This document shows, in pieces, positions 31,015 through 42,278 of a DNA stretch of 64,000 nt. The stretch's first letter is position 1, and each line of letters begins with the position of its first letter. The position numbers were made by a program, and so were the translations under genes. The notes below the pieces were generated by a model. It ran no database searches and was not told where the DNA came from. It worked only from the letters and a program-made list of their open reading frames with translations. The stretch comes from Gracilariopsis chorda (taxonomy: Eukaryota; Rhodophyta; Florideophyceae; Gracilariales; Gracilariaceae), in assembly GCA_003194525.1 (NCBI GenBank), contig NBIV01000090.1, forward strand, positions 186,001 to 250,000, written 5' to 3'.

Positions 31015-32936
31015 TAAAGACGAGCTACTAATAGCACAATATGCTTTCAATCTGTACCGAATCTGGCCCTTTTCAGGAAAGTTTGCACGGCATGTCGCCT
31101 GCAAACAGCTTCTCTTTCAGCATTTCCGACCAGCAATAATCAGGTCTTTCAACTGACATCGTTATGCGATAAACGCTGTGGCGAGGCTCAAATACGAAAC
31201 AAGCAGTTTTAGTACACATTTTTCGTCCCCATCCCAGGCTTTAACCGCGTCGATCGGTCTTAACGACGGCAGTTGCCAATCTTGAGTATGCAACTAGCGT
31301 CAAACGTCTAGCTAGATGCAAATAATGGTTGAATGGTTTACATAATGAATAAAAAAGGGTTGAAAAGTGAAGGTTTTGTGTCTGTATGTTAGTGGGTTGA
31401 GTCCAGACCGAAATCCAAGCGTCAAAGTGCCCTCTTGTAGCATCTGAAAGCACTCAGAACAACGAAGCAACGCATAACTACTTTTCACTTACTCATTTTT
31501 GCGTCTAGGTTACTCTATTGGCTTCTAACAGCATCTGGAGATGCATACTAACCAATAAAACTCCTTCTTATGATGCCAGCGTCACTTAAATACAGTAGCA
31601 CTGCTAAGCCAGCGAAGCGAATAATGCTCTAGAAGCTGTCGGAACACTCTAAACGTGTGTTCCAGCAGTGCCGGAACATTCTACACGTTTCGCGACCAAC
31701 AGTTTGCGATCGAGAAGCTACAGTTGGTACACTACCCAAACCATGTCGAACGTGGAAGCTCATTACTCCACGTATCGCTGGATACGCCCGAATCAGTGTC
31801 TTAGCGTACAGTTATGTAGCCCTGTGGTCTCATATTCCGCATCAGCTTTACATACCACACATTCTAATTGTGAATGGCTGTGCCAGCAATTCAGTGAAAC
31901 GTGCACGTTTCACTAAACCTGACAGTCATATTATCAATAAAGCACCACTGGCGGCTTTGGCTAACAACATGTGTCAGTCAAGCCACCAGATATTACTCCC
32001 CGTTTTCCATGGTACATCACACCCTGGGTTTTCACCACGCTTCTCCCTCCGCTCTCTTCACCACCACGAACATAACTTTTTGTACACTCTGCGCTTGTCA
32101 TCCCGGTCCCCGAATACTTGCGCTTTACATTGCCTCTGCATGCGCATCTTTCATCTTCACACATGTCCTGCGACAATGTATTTTTGTCTGCGTTGCGTTT
32201 GCACTACCTCATGAACCCGTGCTACATTGCTTACATTCCGCACAGTCTGCTGCTACATGCGGCATTACAACCTCGTGCAAATATTTGGCGTTGTGTTTCC
32301 TTGTTGTAGTTATCTTTTGTTTGAGCTCTTCTTTGCGCAGTACGGCGTTTCTATACCGTTTATTTGGAGTGGCAAACCCGAATCATAACTCAGTTGCAAA
32401 ATTGGGAGAAAACTTCCCCCATTTTTGCAGGCCCCAAGTAGCCTCAAAATGAACCTAAAGTAGCCTCAGCGTGATAAAATTGGTAACCCTTCCGGAAACG
32501 CTGCGACGGACCCCAACCCGTCTCACTGGCAGTCAATATCTCGACTTCCATGTTTGAGGGAAACTTTCTCCCATTTCTGCAACCTAGAACTCCCTCTGAT
32601 TTCAGGAAATGGGTGAAAATTAATCAAAAAAGGAGCTACTCGTGGAAATATTCTGACAAACCGTTTTTCCTCATACGCGTTCTTTCTTTCTTTTCTCTCT
32701 ACCTCCTTTCTTCTTTTTGGCGCTCGCACACCACTGAAGGTGCAACCGAGGCCCTTTCTCTCGATCCCCGACACTAGTTACCCGCTCTTGCGCAACGTCT
32801 ATTCCGCTCTGGCTGCGCCCAATCTCGCACATTACCGCCTTGGTTGTTGCCGCCACCTACAGCGTCGCACTATCAACACTGCTAGAATTCCTCAAACTTC
32901 CTCGGAAAGTGAATCGAGTGGGTACTTGAACTAATC
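31015..32936. other. 1.9-kb region, possible Copia LTR, no gene
   Basis: No recognisable protein. A 185-codon plus-strand frame (31657-32214) starts at GTG and looks non-coding. Because the Copia leader begins near 32910, part of this interval (perhaps 32500-32910) could be its 5' LTR, but I find no second copy in the window to prove it. Confidence 0.4.
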
Positions 32937-33366
32937 CGAAGGGTATTAATAACACCGTATAACCGGTTCAGCTGGGTTGAGCTTAGCAGATTCTCGGAGA
33001 GCGGGTGTCTCATCGTTCAGCCCGGACTACGTCGTGGTTAGTGATAGCAGAGAAACTCTTGCCGAGCAAGCATCCGCAAGGAACTAGAGGAGGTTTACTG
33101 GTGAAAACACATCATCCACTGTTAGTAACCTCTCCTGGACGTTCCGTAAAAACGTGCGCACCTCGGTCTGGTTTGTGCAGAACTTTTCAAGTTGCAGCAA
33201 ATCACAACTCACCAGGAGAGTCTAACCCGGAGTCAGAAGTCTGACCTATAGGGCCCTCGGAGATATCATGGTCTGCCAGTGTCCCTGCCAAGAAGAGTCC
33301 CTCGCCAGATAGGGGACCGGTGAAGATAATAAATCACTACTCTCCCCTCTCACAGCCAGTGTCCTA

Positions 33367-34120
33367 GTGATGTATGGGGATCGAGTTACAGATACAAGGC
33401 GCAGCATCCTCTTGCAAGGGAATGCCGACTACTTTAATTGGCGGATATACGTTCACGACTTGATGCAAGCCTCGCAAGTGCTCTTCGTGCTTATTCAAGA
33501 GCGACCCCTAGAGGGACAAAGTACCGCCCGAGCTGCTCGAAAGCGCTGGGACGATGCCGATAGGAAAGCACGTTCTATTATCGTGCAAACCTTAGGCACC
33601 GGACGCATCGTCGTTGTCTCCTACCTACTAGAACGAGAACATTGCACCTGACTAGAGGTATGGAAGAAGTTGTAATCGACATATAAGAAGGACAACATCC
33701 AGTCGAAGATGAACCTTCGTCTACTTCAAAAAGGTATGATATTCCATGATGGTGACGACATACCGAAGCACCTACACGACATGGAAACCATCTTCTTAGA
33801 GATTGCATGCTTATTAAATCGACTACTTGATCTTAAACGCACCGCTTGCCTACTGAGAACGCTCCCCGACTCTCTAATGGCGATTGATCTCCTAACTAAC
33901 GCCAATAACACAAGGAACAAGATCAGGTCGTTTCCCTCGTACTTTCTGAAATGGACAGACGAAAGCATCGCAAGTCCGCAACTACCTCTGGGGCACAAGA
34001 GGTAACCTCGGACACATTCGCGCCGAATGCAGAGTTAAAAGACCGATTTACTGTGCAAAAAAACCGACATCCGAAACGCAGAAGAAATCGCTTCCCCAGG
34101 AGAAACAAGAACAGAAAGCA
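33367..34120 (+). pseudogene. Copia gag, copy 1
   Basis: Gag of a Copia element. Shared with copy 2: ADYFNWRIYV (ADYYKWRIYV there), DADRKARS, LQDM/LHDM before the ETIFLE region, and LLRTLPDSLMAI. In-frame TGA (33649-33651) and TAA follow the first block. A later frame change leads to a zinc-knuckle remnant near 34000 (GHIRAECR) that has lost its first cysteines. Non-functional. Confidence 0.75.
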
Positions 34121-34309
34121 ATGAAGAGCACGCCCCTGCAGAGAGTTGTCTGGGGATTCTAATATATTTCCCGGTTGCACCGGCGATTCATGTATGTTCA
34201 TACATAGCTTTTTCCTAGACAGGTGGCGCCATTTGTGAGTTCCGGTTGGCCCAGCACGTCGGAAGTACATGTGTAGCATGAAATGATTGTGGCACTTTTG
34301 AGCAAGGAT

Positions 34310-34903
34310 AGATAGGCGACGGATGGTAATGATACATCCATTTATTTATCCATTTGTTTAGTCAATACAGTAGGGAAGCTACACCACTTAGCGCGCCGGC
34401 CTCGCGACCGTCGCGTCAGTAGGCCTTCCTAAACAAGGCTTCCTCCTCTAAGGATCTTGGCTCGGACCTCTTGCGCCTTCAGCAGTACTCAAGTCCTCCT
34501 CGGAGGGATACCCCGTTTCCTGCAGACTGCTCAACCCCCTTGCTTTCCAAGTAACTTATCTTAGAGATATTACCCATTGTTTATGGTTTCGTTCGTGTAT
34601 ACGGTCTATTATTCGGCACTGCCCAACTCTCCGGACCAACTTCCGTGACTTCTTGTCGTTCCCCTATCTCAGCTTTTTTCCTTTGTTCCTCTTCACTTCC
34701 CCATTTATTTCGTGTAGCTCCCGCTATCCGCGGCTCATACCGATACTTTTCGTGTGTCTGCCACCATGTGAACATATTTTCCCTCGTTGGATTGGTACAA
34801 TACAGTAGCTGGGTTCATCACCCTCCTTCCTGCGCTTGTCGCGACGGATGACCTCTGCTTACCACTGACTCCGTTGTGTCATCCCTGGAAGGGTTCTTCA
34901 ACT
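34310..34903. other. Unassigned interval between Copia fragment and solo LTR
   Basis: No homology to the rest of Copia copy 2 was seen by eye, and no coding frame of note. It may be a small insertion or a degraded part of the Copia element. Confidence 0.35.
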
Positions 34904-35419
34904 TGTAGTAGAATATTACGTTCTTTGGTCAACTGGGGTAGTAGTCTAGTAGGGGGTAGTAGCGGCAGAGAGCCAACCACTGGGGTGACAATCCACTGGG
35001 TCTACTAGTGACGCGGGCACCAACTGGCAGCGAGGCGCGATGGGCGGGCGCTATCTCAAGTACCTACAGGTCGGGAGAATGGTAGCGATGGCTTGGAGGC
35101 CTTTGGAGTTCTACTGGCTGCATATGGCTGCAAGAAGACGGTGAGAATGCTTTTCTTTACACTTCAGAGATCGGCGGCACTCGAGCCAGCCTATATGGCT
35201 GGCGAGGCGCTCTGACCTCTGGACACTATCCTAACAAATTAAATAAAATTAGCTACATAATAAAACCTATGGCCACAGTGCCTTGGCACTCGCAATGTCC
35301 CCTCGTATCTCCTGCATAGGCACCCAGCTTAGACACGTGGAATATGATGGCCAGTATTGTTCTGACCTCTGCCAACCCAGCCCCATGGTTACCTCACCAC
35401 TGCATCTGCCCAATGGTCA
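34904..35419 (-). repeat. Solo LTR of the E1 Gypsy family
   Basis: 516 bp with TGTAGTAGAATA start and ..GGTCA end, matching 2358-2872 plus 12623. No internal Gypsy sequence on either side. Copia-type sequence resumes to the right, so it probably inserted in Copia copy 1 and was reduced by LTR-LTR recombination. No 5-bp target duplication is visible (CAACT left, TTCTC right). Confidence 0.88.
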
Positions 35420-35720
35420 TTCTCCTACAGAACTAAGTTGACGTCGTGAGAGGAAGATCCCGAATATCTTCGTGGTGTTTCCGTTGGCAGGCAGTACACT
35501 ATAAGCAAGGACAATGGAACTCAAGCAGTCCTGAACGAATGCCAAACCGAAACAATAGCCAATGACATAACATTATCCAAGGTCCGAGAGGTTTTGCGGC
35601 AGTTGCTAAGACTTTGTCCTGCTTCTTTGATAGCAAAGTCAACATATGGCTCGAATTGGGTGCGACACATATCTTTGTCAACGTCAGTGTTCTCGGAATG
35701 CTAGATAGAGGTGCTAGATC
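35420..35720 (+). pseudogene. Copia protease-region fragment, copy 1
   Basis: One frame near 35635-35700 reads IWLELGATHIFVN, matching TWLECDASHVFVN in copy 2. This is the Copia protease active-site neighbourhood, with the expected D-S-G replaced. Many stops elsewhere. Confidence 0.5.
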
Positions 35721-36157
35721 GCAAGTTTCTTAGGCAAAAGCTCAAAATACTACGAAAATGATAGATTCTGCTAGTTTCCGGCGCTTGCCAAGTAAAAAAA
35801 AACCTTTTTTGGAATTCACACTTCCATATCTTACAGAGACCTGCCTCACCTGCACTGCGCATCGCTAGTTTCAAGTTTGGGGCAAGTCCATTCTCCACTA
35901 AAAGCTAGATACAGATCTCGAAATGGCGCTGGCCGCGCAGCAGCCAGCGCCATTTCGAGCCCCCAACCAAAACTACCATTTTTATTTCCATCTTTTGAAT
36001 TTAAAACTTCATACTGCCCTAGTTTGACTTCCAACTCATCCTCAGGAACTCATCGGGGGAGCTCTCTCGGTTCTCATACACCCGACGCACCGCCCATCAG
36101 GTTCCAATACCGCCCATTCCGTCGTCCTAACAGCCTCAACGACACTCCTAAACATCA
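35720..36157. other. Intergenic boundary region with a strong hairpin
   Basis: No gene. Contains the perfect 15-bp-arm hairpin at 35919-35957 that lies at the left edge of the ParB/methyltransferase/SET region. Confidence 0.45.
35919..35957. repeat. Perfect 15-bp-arm hairpin
   Basis: CGAAATGGCGCTGGC and its exact reverse complement GCCAGCGCCATTTCG, separated by 9 nt. GC-rich and very stable. Confidence 0.9.
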
Positions 36158-36844
36158 CTAGCCTTCTTCTCCCTCTTCCCCCTTTCCATGCCTCCTCTTC
36201 AACAGACTCTTAACCTCCAATCCTTCTTCGTCCTTCTCCTCCAACCTCATTTTCACGCCCCCTCTACCTCCAGGAGTAACCGGAGACCCACTCCCGACAG
36301 CACCTCTCACCCCACCTTCCCCTCCACCTCCATACATCTTGTTCCGCATATCCTCGACTAGATGCACAGCCCTGTTTACCAGTAAAAGCCGCTTCTCCAA
36401 CTCCAAAATCCATCCTCGCAACTCCTCATTCTCCTTCCACACCCTCCCCAGCTCCTCTCTCACACACACCACAACCCCATCGACGTGCTGCTCTGCCCAC
36501 ACCCCAGCCTCCCTCACCCTCCGGCGCAACTCAGCCACAACACCCATTGGCACTCCTTCCTCCGACGCACTCAGAACCATCCATCCCAACTCCACGACAA
36601 TCTCCTCAATACACTCATCCAAACGCTCCTTAAGCCCTCCCTCAGCGCTCCTCAATAGTTCCTTCACATCGCAGCAGAACCCATCCATTCGTCTCCTTCC
36701 ACCTCCCCCTACCCCTCCTCCTCGACCACCCTCGCCCGCACCTCCCTCCCCACCATCCCCTCCCATCATCGTCCCAACCCTAAGCTCACTGACCGAAAAT
36801 TGCAAATAGTATTCATGGTGCTTGTGGATGTTCTCAAATGACAT
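36158..36844 (-). CDS. Gly-rich coiled-coil protein of the modification cassette
   Basis: 228 residues from an ATG at 36844. A Gly/Glu-rich segment (about 26-50) precedes a long helix with heptad-like spacing (about 60-160, ELLRSAEGGLKERLDECIEE.., ENEELRGWILELEKRLL). The C-terminal tail is charged (RLEEKDEEGLE..KRRHGKGEEGEEG). It is the outermost gene of the leftward pair with the ParB-like gene. Uninterrupted, unlike its neighbours, but composition bias makes coding status less certain. The coiled coil suggests self-association. Function unknown. Confidence 0.5.
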   Translation of the reverse strand: MSFENIHKHHEYYLQFSVSELRVGTMMGGDGGEGGAGEGGRGGGVGGGGRRRMDGFCCDVKELLRSAEGGLKERLDECIEEIVVELGWMVLSASEEGVPMGVVAELRRRVREAGVWAEQHVDGVVVCVREELGRVWKENEELRGWILELEKRLLLVNRAVHLVEDMRNKMYGGGGEGGVRGAVGSGSPVTPGGRGGVKMRLEEKDEEGLEVKSLLKRRHGKGEEGEEG

Positions 36845-36845
36845 G

Positions 36846-36905
36846 AATCTTCAAGAGTCGTGAATGAATGTTCAAGAGTCGTGAATGAATTTTCAAAAGT
36901 CGATA
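36846..36905. repeat. Imperfect 21-bp tandem repeat
   Basis: Three copies of a unit like TTCAAGAGTCGTGAATGAAT immediately upstream of the coiled-coil gene, so possibly promoter-proximal. Confidence 0.7.
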
Positions 36906-37510
36906 ATGAATTTCCCACCTCTTCACTTGAACCAACTTCGTCACTGCTTAAATGCACAGCTTATCATCTTCTCATTTGCTCACCCCTTGTCCTTCCCAAC
37001 ACAAAAAACAATATTTTGAACCTCTACACGATAATGCCTTCACCCTCTTCACTCTTCTTCATACATCAAGCACGCCACAATGCATTCATGTATGAAAAGA
37101 ACCAGTACTTTCTATATCAACAGAATGGACAATCGCGGTATTTGGCTATAACAACGGGATCCTTCACACCTGTACAATCACCTTCAATTCTCATACATAA
37201 TCCCATACTCAATTTTACATCCATTCGTGTTTCATATCAGCTGCCCCTTCATTCTCCCCTCCAATACACCCATCCCAAGTTTCTTCTCATACTTGTAGAC
37301 CTTTTATTATGGAATATAACAAAGCGAAATCTTTGTAGACATCATCCCTTCATTATTACGCATCATTCGAATGAAGCCGCATAAAAAGTAATCCCCATCG
37401 TAGTAAACCTCTCCCACTCACTATAAACGTTCACTATAAACATTCATTATAAAGATCAAAAAGCAATCACCAGATTTAACAAACATATATCACTAGTTTA
37501 CTTATCATTA
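36906..37510. other. Intergenic, no confident gene
   Basis: A 174-codon plus-strand frame (36860-37384) looks non-coding. CACTATAAAC-type short repeats occur near 37425-37475. Confidence 0.4.
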
Positions 37511-40500
37511 TCAATCGCTTTCATCTTCCTCACCTATCAGACCCTCTGCTCCTTTAGGAACCATTTCACCCTCATCGTCATCCTCCTGTTCATAATCTCC
37601 ATCATTGTTCATTTCCGCTGGTTTCAGTATATTCTCATCGTCCTCCTCATCCGACGGGTTCTCACCTTCGGCTTCTTGCATAACTACATCTCTATCGTCA
37701 GCTTCATCTCCCCCCTCCTCTTCCCCTCCTCCCACCTCACATAAATCGCCACGGTCCTCTTCATCATTAAAAAAGGGAGGGCGAAAACCACTTTACCTAT
37801 GCACCGCATCCGGAAGATTGTATCCCTCAGGTACAAAGTACATATGGTATCGCATACAATAGCCTTTCGCTAATCCATCATTGTACCCAGCCCCAGCATG
37901 AAATACATCCCCTCTTCCAATGAACAGAGAAAACGGTGGAACTCTGAACTTCCGAACCATCATAAAAGCCGAAAGCTCTTTCAAGTTACCCCGTGTCATT
38001 GTTAGAGTATGTGACCGTTCACAAACCCAAATCATGAACTCATCCGATCCCGATGCCATTGCAATATACCCCGGGTTCACATTTCTCATCCTGTCATTCT
38101 CCGTCAAACCCCTGAAATCCGTGTGTAGCACCTGCCTCCGACAATCCTCTCCAGTACAAAGAATACGGCCACCCATGTGAGGGGCATACATCGTTCCACC
38201 TTCACAAAACCCGAGAGCCGCTGCAATCTGACCGAGCCTTGCATCCAACATGGCTCTCTTTCGAGCAAGAACAGCACCATTTTCAAGCTCCTCAATTCTG
38301 TCCGCAATCCCTCGTTTGGTTGTGATGAAACGCCCCACCGCCTTGATACCATTCTTAACATCCTTTACCCCTCCTTCATTGATGATCATATTCCAGAAAA
38401 CACGATTCGCTTCGTTCGTGAGATCCGGTTGCGAAACAAAGTCGCGTTCGAAGAAGTCCATCAGTTCTCCTATCACATCTTCGTCCATTCGCAGTCTCCT
38501 CTTCGAAGCCTCACTCGCCATGCCTTCATCTGTCCCGAAATTCTCCAGCACACAAAACCCTCTCTCCGACAGCCCCACTCTCTTCTTCGCGAAGTAAACA
38601 CAAGCCAAGTCCTCTCTCTCTAAAGCGGCCATCCATAACGCTTCCTCTTCATTCGATGCCGTTCCTGATGACGGCATCTTCACGCCCAGCACTGCAAGTG
38701 TCGTAGTACCCATCTCTTTGTGCATGTTGCGCGATGCACGCCAGTACAGAGCATGATGAACCATTCGGAAGTCATCAGGTGATAGGCACTCTGCCCGATG
38801 GTGCTTCCTCAGATTTATCCTCTGCATCCATGTATGAGAATGCTTCACTGCATTTCCGCTTGCAGGCCACTCACTCGGCAACGAGTATACCAGGTCCACT
38901 CAAGACATGTCCGCTCCCATAGCCAGCTCTCCTGGCGTACGTAAGCCAGCTGGACGCTTGTCAGGATTCTTCTCGCCAAAGCTGCCTGAAGTTTGCTGCT
39001 TCTCTGCCTCGTCTTCCTCATCATCCACAAAGTTCTCCTGAGCTTCATCCTCGCTTGACTCGAGCACAATGATCTCCTGTGATGTCAACCACCTCTTCAA
39101 ATCTCTCCCTTCCATACTACGCAGCACCTCCACCACCTTCTTTGAGGTACCAAAGCCAGGTCGCTTCACACCAGGTGCAGTCGGCTTACGATTCGATCGT
39201 CTCTGCCTCTTCACCGGTGGCTCAAAATCAACTGACTCTTCATCTTCATCTTCGTCCAGGATCTCCACTTTACGCTTCTTTGGTATTCGCTTACTTCTTC
39301 GAGCCTCCTGGTCAGCGTTTGGAGGCTCCTGAGCAGCTTCCTCATTCAAACCAAGCAACGCAATCACGTCTACATCGGCCGCAGAGGGAGCAGCAGCAGT
39401 AGCATCCTGTCCCTGCATGCCCTGCAAAGCGCTGGACAACGTCCTACGAACCTCTTTCACCTTATTACTCACTCTGAACTCCAGTGAACTGCGTTTCCCT
39501 TTCGAATACCACTTCCCCAGACGAGGTATGATATACTTTGACACAGTGTGGTCAGAATAGCCGATGGTAACCGTGGTATTCATCACTTCCTGTACATTCT
39601 TTTTCTCCTTCATGGACCTCCCCAGCTCACTGCAAATGTCATACGTTCTAGAAGCGCAGTCGAAGAAGTACTTTCGGAAATCCTCAAACGGTCCCATCTT
39701 CACAGTGGCCGCCGACCTCACTCCAACATGTGCCTGTACACATTGGATAGTAAAACAAAACTTATCCCCTGACATTCCAAGCAGAACACCACTAGAAACA
39801 TGAGTGATTCTAATTTGAGGCGTCTCCTGCCACACCACATCAAAGAACTCTAACAGACCGGGATTACGCGCAAACTTCAGAGCAAGAGCAGAATGGCAAT
39901 TGAAATGACGTATCTTGCCTTCTTTCCCCTTCGTCTCACTGCTCCACAACACCCCCGTGATTTGGCTTGGTTTAAGCTTCGACAATTCATACCCATCCTG
40001 CTCTACGCCATTACGAATAAACGAAACAGCAGTGTGAATCTTATCTGCGAAGGACATCACCAGAACATTGGAGCTCAAACCATTCAACGTCTTCCCCAGC
40101 CACAACACCTCATTCAATGTCATTCTCCGGCCGTCGTTCCGTTCCAAAGCGTGACGTTCAAACCAGCATTAATCCGTGCCCATCTCGCACCATCCTGCTC
40201 GAGGCCCAGTAGAACAATCAGTCGATGGAAGCCGTCCACCAAAACCACAGGAACAATCAAACGCCCACTCGCATCAATAGCGTCACGAACCGGCACATCC
40301 TCCAACCGGGCCACCGCAATCGACCCAAGAGAAGGGAGCCATCCAAATTTCCTCAGTTTGTTCGAAGTATCTCGAAGATGTTTGTCATTCTTCGAACGAA
40401 CCATATTCTTCGGAAATCGAATGTTGTGGATATCGATTAGGCAATTGTGCTAGTCATAATCCTCTCGATTGATGTCTAGGACCCCCAAACTGTCATCTAC

Positions 40501-41386
40501 CTCTTCTGAAGGAACAGCATCACCGTCATCATATAAAACCCTCTCCTTCGGATCAAGATCGTTCTTGGAGAGTACAGGCACCTCTATGACGTCATCATCG
40601 GAGCTTGCTCCGACTTCAGGGCCTCCTCGGTTTCCAGAGCCGCCCGCGAGAGCACCTGATGTTCCTCCACCGCTCTGACGGGTTTTCACCGGAGCCTCTC
40701 CACCGCTCTCAAGGCTCTTCACCGGCGCTTTGGTCACCAAAATGCTTGATGGTGTACCAGCAACAGCGGGAAGGCGCTTGACTTGTCTTGCAGTGGTCCT
40801 GGAAGCTGTACGTCTGTGGACATTCTTCAAATTTGCTCCTGACTGCGGTGGAACCGACTCATTCCCCTCTCCGCCTTCATTTTTGACACTCATCATTGCA
40901 GTGTCCCATGCATATAAACCCGCTGAAACTATCTCCTTCAAAGTTGCGGGCGGTTCCTCGGGACCCCCAAAAACATAAAGGTACTTCTCATTTTGGTATG
41001 ACGAAATATTTGTCTTAAAGATAACTCCCCAGTCCTCTCCAGGTCTCTGCGTAGAGGACAGGGGATGGTTATGTAGAGAACGACAGAGTCTCGTCCCCGG
41101 CCCCACCAGCAACCCCCACACCGCGCAATTTCGCCTCTCCTACATTCACCTTTGCATCATTACTTCCAACTCGTACGAACAGATTGACCTCCGCATCGCC
41201 CTTAAGCACCTGACCCGTATTGCCCCCAATTGATGGCTCAGGGTGGCTGGCAGTTCGGGTGGCGCCCCGGTTCTTCGCTTTGCCTCGCCTGGTCGGCATG
41301 TCGATAACACGTCTCTTCGGCGAAACAGGCTTCCACGGAGTCCGTTTCCGTGATGGCGCGTTTATCTTATTCCCAGTGCAATCCAT
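37511..41386 (-). pseudogene. Large ParB-like protein, multiply interrupted
   Basis: About 1290 codons from an ATG at 41386, read through two frameshifts (near 41100 and near 40140) and in-frame TAG (40450-40452), TGA (38900-38902) and TAA (37793-37795). N terminus: basic, disordered. At about 40440-40130 a ParB/sulfiredoxin-like domain is seen, with LIDIHNIRFP at its start and the signature VDGFHRL (about 40219-40239). A central acidic/basic patch (KRIPKKRKVEI) looks like a nuclear localisation signal. The C-terminal third has mixed alpha/beta character and ends in a very acidic tail. ParB folds bind DNA and nucleotides and often accompany DNA methyltransferases in mobile DNA. Here the methyltransferase gene is its divergent neighbour. 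Confidence 0.65.
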
Positions 41387-41448
41387 GGCTGAGTACTTCA
41401 AAGGTCGCGCTTGCGTTTTCTTGGCACCCGCTGACGTCGAATGCTCCC

Positions 41449-41770
41449 TTGATCACGTATGCTTGGTTCCAAAGAGATGGACGTAAGAACTATATATCGT
41501 TTTCAAGACGTTTCATGACATCCATTGTCGTCAACGTAGCATCTCAGCAATTCCCCTCCCAATTAGTTGCATTGCAAAAAGAATTTGATAATTTTTTGGT
41601 CGAGGACCATGATCCGAGGTGTCGTGGTCCTCCATCGCGAACATGATGGAGTGCCAGGACGCGAAATTTTAATTAAGATTCATGCCTGGCGCTCCATCGT
41701 GTTCGCGATGGAGCACCATGCCACCTCGGACCACGGTCCTCGACCCAAAATGAAGAGAATCATAATCCGT
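41449..41770. repeat. ~320-bp direct repeat, copy 1, with giant hairpin
   Basis: Starts near TGATCACG..TGCTTGGTTCCAAAG and ends near TCGACCCAAAATGAAGAG. It contains an inverted repeat with ~61-bp arms (41598-41658 and 41685-41745) around a 26-nt AT-rich loop. Copy 2 is at 41937-42255. It sits between the divergent ParB-like and methyltransferase genes. Confidence 0.88.
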
Positions 41771-41936
41771 GGCAACCAAGTCAAAAGCGACTTGCGCATT
41801 CTTCGCAACCGCATTCGTTGCGTCGGTTTGGGCGATTGAACACTTCTCTTGAACCCGAAGAACAACTTTTTCTTGTTAAACAAAGCACCGGAGTGGTCGT
41901 CTCCAACAGTGTTACCCCTTTCCTTTGAAGCCCCCG

Positions 41937-42255
41937 TGATCACGCCTGCTTGGTTCCAAAGAGATGGACGTAAGCACTATATATCGTTTTCAAGACGTTT
42001 CGTGACATCCATCCGTCGTCATCGTAGCATCCCTGCAATTCCCCTCCCAATTACTTGCATTGCAAAAAAACTTTGATAATTTTTTGGTCGAGGACCATGG
42101 TCCGAGGTGTCGCGGTGCTCCATCGCGAACACGATGGAGCGCCAGGCATGAATTTTAATTAAACGTTCGCGTCCTGGGGCCCCATCGTGTTCGCGATGGA
42201 GCACCATGACACCTCGGACCACGGTCCTCGACCCAAAACGAAGAGATACATAATC
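41937..42255. repeat. ~320-bp direct repeat, copy 2, with giant hairpin
   Basis: Same layout as copy 1: ACTATATATCGTTTTC motif (TATA-like), a poly-T stretch, then ~61-bp arms (42086-42146 and 42173-42233) around a 26-nt loop containing TTTTAATTAA. It ends about 25 bp before the methyltransferase ATG, so it may be its promoter. Confidence 0.88.
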
Positions 42256-42278
42256 CGAAGGAAACAGGTTCATTCAAG

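Larger units (their letters stand above)
32910..35720 (+). mobile_element. Decayed Ty1/Copia retrotransposon, copy 1
   Basis: The leader (32910-33366), gag (33367 onwards) and a short protease-region segment after 35420 align with Copia copy 2 at 60319-64000. The two leaders share TAACCGG..AGCTGGG, GGTGAAAAC and TAACCCGG blocks in the same order. The element is interrupted by a solo Gypsy LTR (34904-35419) and ends by about 35720. Integrase and reverse transcriptase are missing. Confidence 0.7.

Noticed and set aside
31657-32214. 185-codon plus-strand ORF
   Set aside because: Begins with GTG, has no motif, and overlaps other equally long frames in the same DNA.
35898-35902. CACTA sequence as terminus of a CACTA transposon
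   Set aside because: A 5-bp match is too weak, and no matching TAGTG terminus was found near 49.0-49.6 kb.
36860-37384. 174-codon plus-strand ORF
   Set aside because: Composition looks like untranslated AT-rich DNA, with no domain and no support from context.
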